From Planctomycetota bacterium (GTDB lineage: Bacteria > Planctomycetota > Phycisphaerae > UBA1845), in NCBI GenBank assembly GCA_022561415.1, contig JADFRH010000178.1:1-5211 (forward strand): DNA of 5,211 nucleotides. Reading direction: 5' to 3'. Each line of letters starts with the position of its first letter. Within the stretch, counting starts at the first letter, position 1. The notes under the pieces were generated by a model. The model made no database searches, was not told where the DNA came from, and worked only from the letters and a program-made list of their open reading frames with translations. The position numbers were made by a program, and so were the translations under genes. Shown in pieces: positions 5,211 through 5,211 of this stretch.

Positions 5211-5211
5211 C

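Overview
The window looks like a piece of an uncultured, GC-rich bacterium, most likely a planctomycete (Phycisphaerae-like). The clues are two adjacent proteins ending in IPTL-CTERM-type sorting tails, a Cys-rich GAC...C repeat of the kind seen in planctomycete surface proteins, a large GT-C-type membrane protein, and uneven use of Shine-Dalgarno sites. This assignment is inference from protein style. No rRNA, tRNA, CRISPR array, transposase or phage gene was seen.

Layout, left to right. Positions 1-120 (+) are the 3' end of a DUF2442 gene. It runs directly into clpC, which is on the minus strand (start at 951) and is cut inside its first AAA+ domain, just before Walker B. Positions 952-1451 are non-coding, with hairpins and possible promoters. 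A small 56-aa unknown protein follows (1452-1622, +). It converges on a 611-aa polytopic GT-C-like glycosyltransferase (1663-3498, -). A divergent promoter region (3499-3627) with a good sigma-70-like promoter and Shine-Dalgarno site drives a secreted six-bladed YWTD beta-propeller with an IPTL-CTERM tail (3628-4635, +). Converging on it is a hybrid frame (4662-5210, -) that begins as a GGDEF diguanylate cyclase and switches, exactly at the GGDE signature, to the Cys-rich, IPTL-CTERM-like end of a surface protein.

The most striking feature is that both ends carry a break in homology. At about 106-120, DUF2442 meets clpC in antisense. At about 4920-4940, GGDEF meets the Cys-rich tail in frame. 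At each break the two partners could share a short run of bases. Two such joins near the edges of one 5.2-kb piece suggest template-switch or assembly chimerism, or else microhomology-mediated rearrangement; sequence alone cannot decide. The interior (about 121-4919) reads as normal, intact genes.

Functionally, the intact core suggests cell-envelope work: an integral-membrane glycosyltransferase and an exported, C-terminally sorted propeller protein, divergently arranged. ClpC (proteostasis) and the GGDEF protein (c-di-GMP signalling) are fragments, and their neighbourhood should not be used for functional inference until the joins are verified. I found no convincing new defence or mobile system.
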